Below, piece by piece: positions 62,647 through 64,000 of a stretch of DNA of 64,000 bases; the stretch's first letter is position 1, and each line of letters starts with the position of its first letter. The stretch comes from Mimachlamys varia (Eukaryota > Mollusca > Bivalvia > Pectinida > Pectinidae). The stretch covers positions 19,218,757 through 19,282,756 of the forward strand of contig OX392543.1 in assembly GCA_947623455.1 (NCBI GenBank), written 5' to 3'. The notes under the pieces were generated by a model. The model was not told the DNA's origin. It did not search any database and saw only the letters and a list, made by a program, of their open reading frames with translations. The position numbers and the translations under genes were made by a program.

Positions 62647-63577
62647 CCCGTACCCGGTACCTTGTATCCTATAGCCAGAAACCCGTACCCGGTACCTTGT
62701 ATCCTATAACCAGAAACCCGTGTCCGGTACAAAGTATTCTATAAACAGAACCCCTTACCCGATACCTTGTATCCTATAACCAGAAACTCGTTCCCAGTAC
62801 CTAGTATCCTATAACCAAAAACCCGTGCCCGGTACCAAGGAACCTATAGCCAAAAACCCGTGTCCGGTACCTAGGATCCTATCGCCAGAAACCTGTACCC
62901 GGTTTCTAGTATCCTATAACCAGAAACCGGTACCCGATAACAAGGATCCTTTAACAGGAAACCAGTACCTTGTACCTTGTATCCTATAACCAGAAATCCG
63001 TACCCGATATCTTGTATCCTTAACCAGAAACCCGTGTCCGGTACCAAATATTCTATAACTATAAACCCTTACCAGGTTTCCTATAACCATAAACCTGTAC
63101 TCGGTACCTTGTATCCTATAACCAGTAACCCGCACCTGGTACCTTGTATCCTATAACCAGAAACCCGTACCCGGGACCTTGTATCCTATAATCAAAAACC
63201 CGTGTCCGGTACCAAGGAGCGTATAGCCAGAAACCCGTACCCGGTACCTTGTATCCTATAACCAGAAACTCGAACCCAGTACCTAATATCCTATTACCAA
63301 AAACCCCTGTCCAGTACCTAGGATCCTATAGCCAGAAACCCGTACCCGGTTTCTAGTACCATATAACCAGAAACCCGTACCCGATAAAAAGGATCCTTTA
63401 ACCAAAAACCCGTACCCGGTATCTAGTATCATTAACCGAAAACCCATGTCCGGAACCAAGTATTCTATAACTAGAAACCCTTACCCGGTACCTTGTATCC
63501 TATTACCAGAAACCTGTACCCGGTACCAAGGATCCTATAACCAGAAATCCGTACCCAGTATCAAGTATCCTATAACC

Positions 63578-64000
63578 AGAAACCCGTACCCTGTACCTTG
63601 TATCCTATAACCAAAAACCCGTACCAGGTACCTTGTATCCTATAACCAGAAACCCGTACCCGGTTTCTAGTATCCTATAACAAGAAACCCGTACCCGGAA
63701 CCAATGATCCTATAACTAGAAACCCGTACCCTGTACCTTGTATCCTATAACCAAAAACCCGTACCAGGTACCTTGTATCCTATAACAAGAAACCCGTACC
63801 CGGAACCAATGATCCTATAACTAGAAACCCGTACCCTGTACCTTGTATCCTATAACCAGAAACCCGTACCCGATACCTTGTATCCTATAACCAGAAACCC
63901 GTACCCGGAACCAATGATCCTATAACTAGAAACCCGTACCCTGTACCTTGTATCCTATAACCAAAAACCCGTACCCGGTACCTAGGATCCTATAGCCAGA
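63578..64000. repeat. Copy of 59620-60042 at offset 3958
   Basis: Base-for-base agreement at the positions I checked, with the marker unit at 63699, 63804 and 63909 against 59741, 59846 and 59951. It runs into the window end, so the repeated block is at least 423 bp and may continue. Confidence 0.88.

Larger units (their letters stand above)
61068..64000. repeat. 35-bp minisatellite, right part (open at window end)
   Basis: The same array continues after the inserted element, about 84 units to the window edge. Sub-types are the same as on the left, and the last 423 bp repeat 59620-60042. The open frames on the minus strand at 61374-61697 and 62914-63135 are read-through of the repeat (recurring G-Y-R-I / G-T-G-F-W-L words) and carry no independent coding signal. 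Confidence 0.95.

Noticed and set aside
56881..64000. G-quadruplex potential of the C-rich minisatellite
   Set aside because: Only two GGG runs per 35 bp on the G strand, so four runs need loops of more than 20 nt; this does not fit the usual G4 rule.

Overview
No conventional gene is visible in these 64 kb. The window is eukaryotic repeat DNA, most likely from a bivalve mollusc. That guess rests on the strong A+T bias of the first 57 kb, the total lack of dense prokaryotic-style ORFs, and one interspersed element (60321-61065). Its GACGGACG run, TGTGACCTTGA motifs and GCCAGGTGAGCTAAAAA-type end look like the common non-autonomous repeats of bivalve genomes. The taxon is inferred from remembered family features and was not searched.

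Positions 1-56876 are one continuous tandem satellite array, open to the left. Its monomers are about 0.7, 1.02 and 1.22 kb, all in the same orientation. In the left part the monomers form a nested higher-order repeat (HOR) of 8316 bp with unit order A-A'-B-C-D-B-C-D'. There are two full copies (1-8316 and 8317-16632) with identical unit lengths and no difference at any place compared, plus the start of a third that diverges after about 18.39 kb. Inside each HOR the B-C-D block of 3134 bp is itself doubled. From 21 to 42 kb the unit order is shuffled, with a second, younger HOR of 3473 bp at 33792-40785. From about 42.3 to 56.9 kb the units are strongly diverged, truncated and rearranged, as expected at the edge of an array.

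At 56877 the array meets, without any spacer, a second and unrelated tandem array: a C-rich 35-bp minisatellite (56881-60320 and 61068 to the window end). It has its own higher-order periods of 105 and 140 bp and larger repeated blocks offset by 456, 1542 and 3958 bp. The minisatellite is split by one 745-bp mobile element (60321-61065) flanked by a TA dinucleotide. A matching empty site is present in a sister repeat at 57930-57950.

The least expected observation is inside the large satellite. A stretch of about 40 codons near the 5' part of the monomer stays open in the same frame, without indels, in C, D and the most diverged edge units, and usually ends Thr-Asn-Thr-stop with TGA and TAA swapped between subfamilies. 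This could be the remnant of a coding sequence captured in the satellite, or a small expressed frame; the sequence alone does not decide. The same stretch carries a near-invariant GTAAGT on the minus strand. Three short hairpins are also kept in most full-length units, one with changing loop and intact stem. A likely one-ended piggyBac-type fragment sits at 54947-55137.
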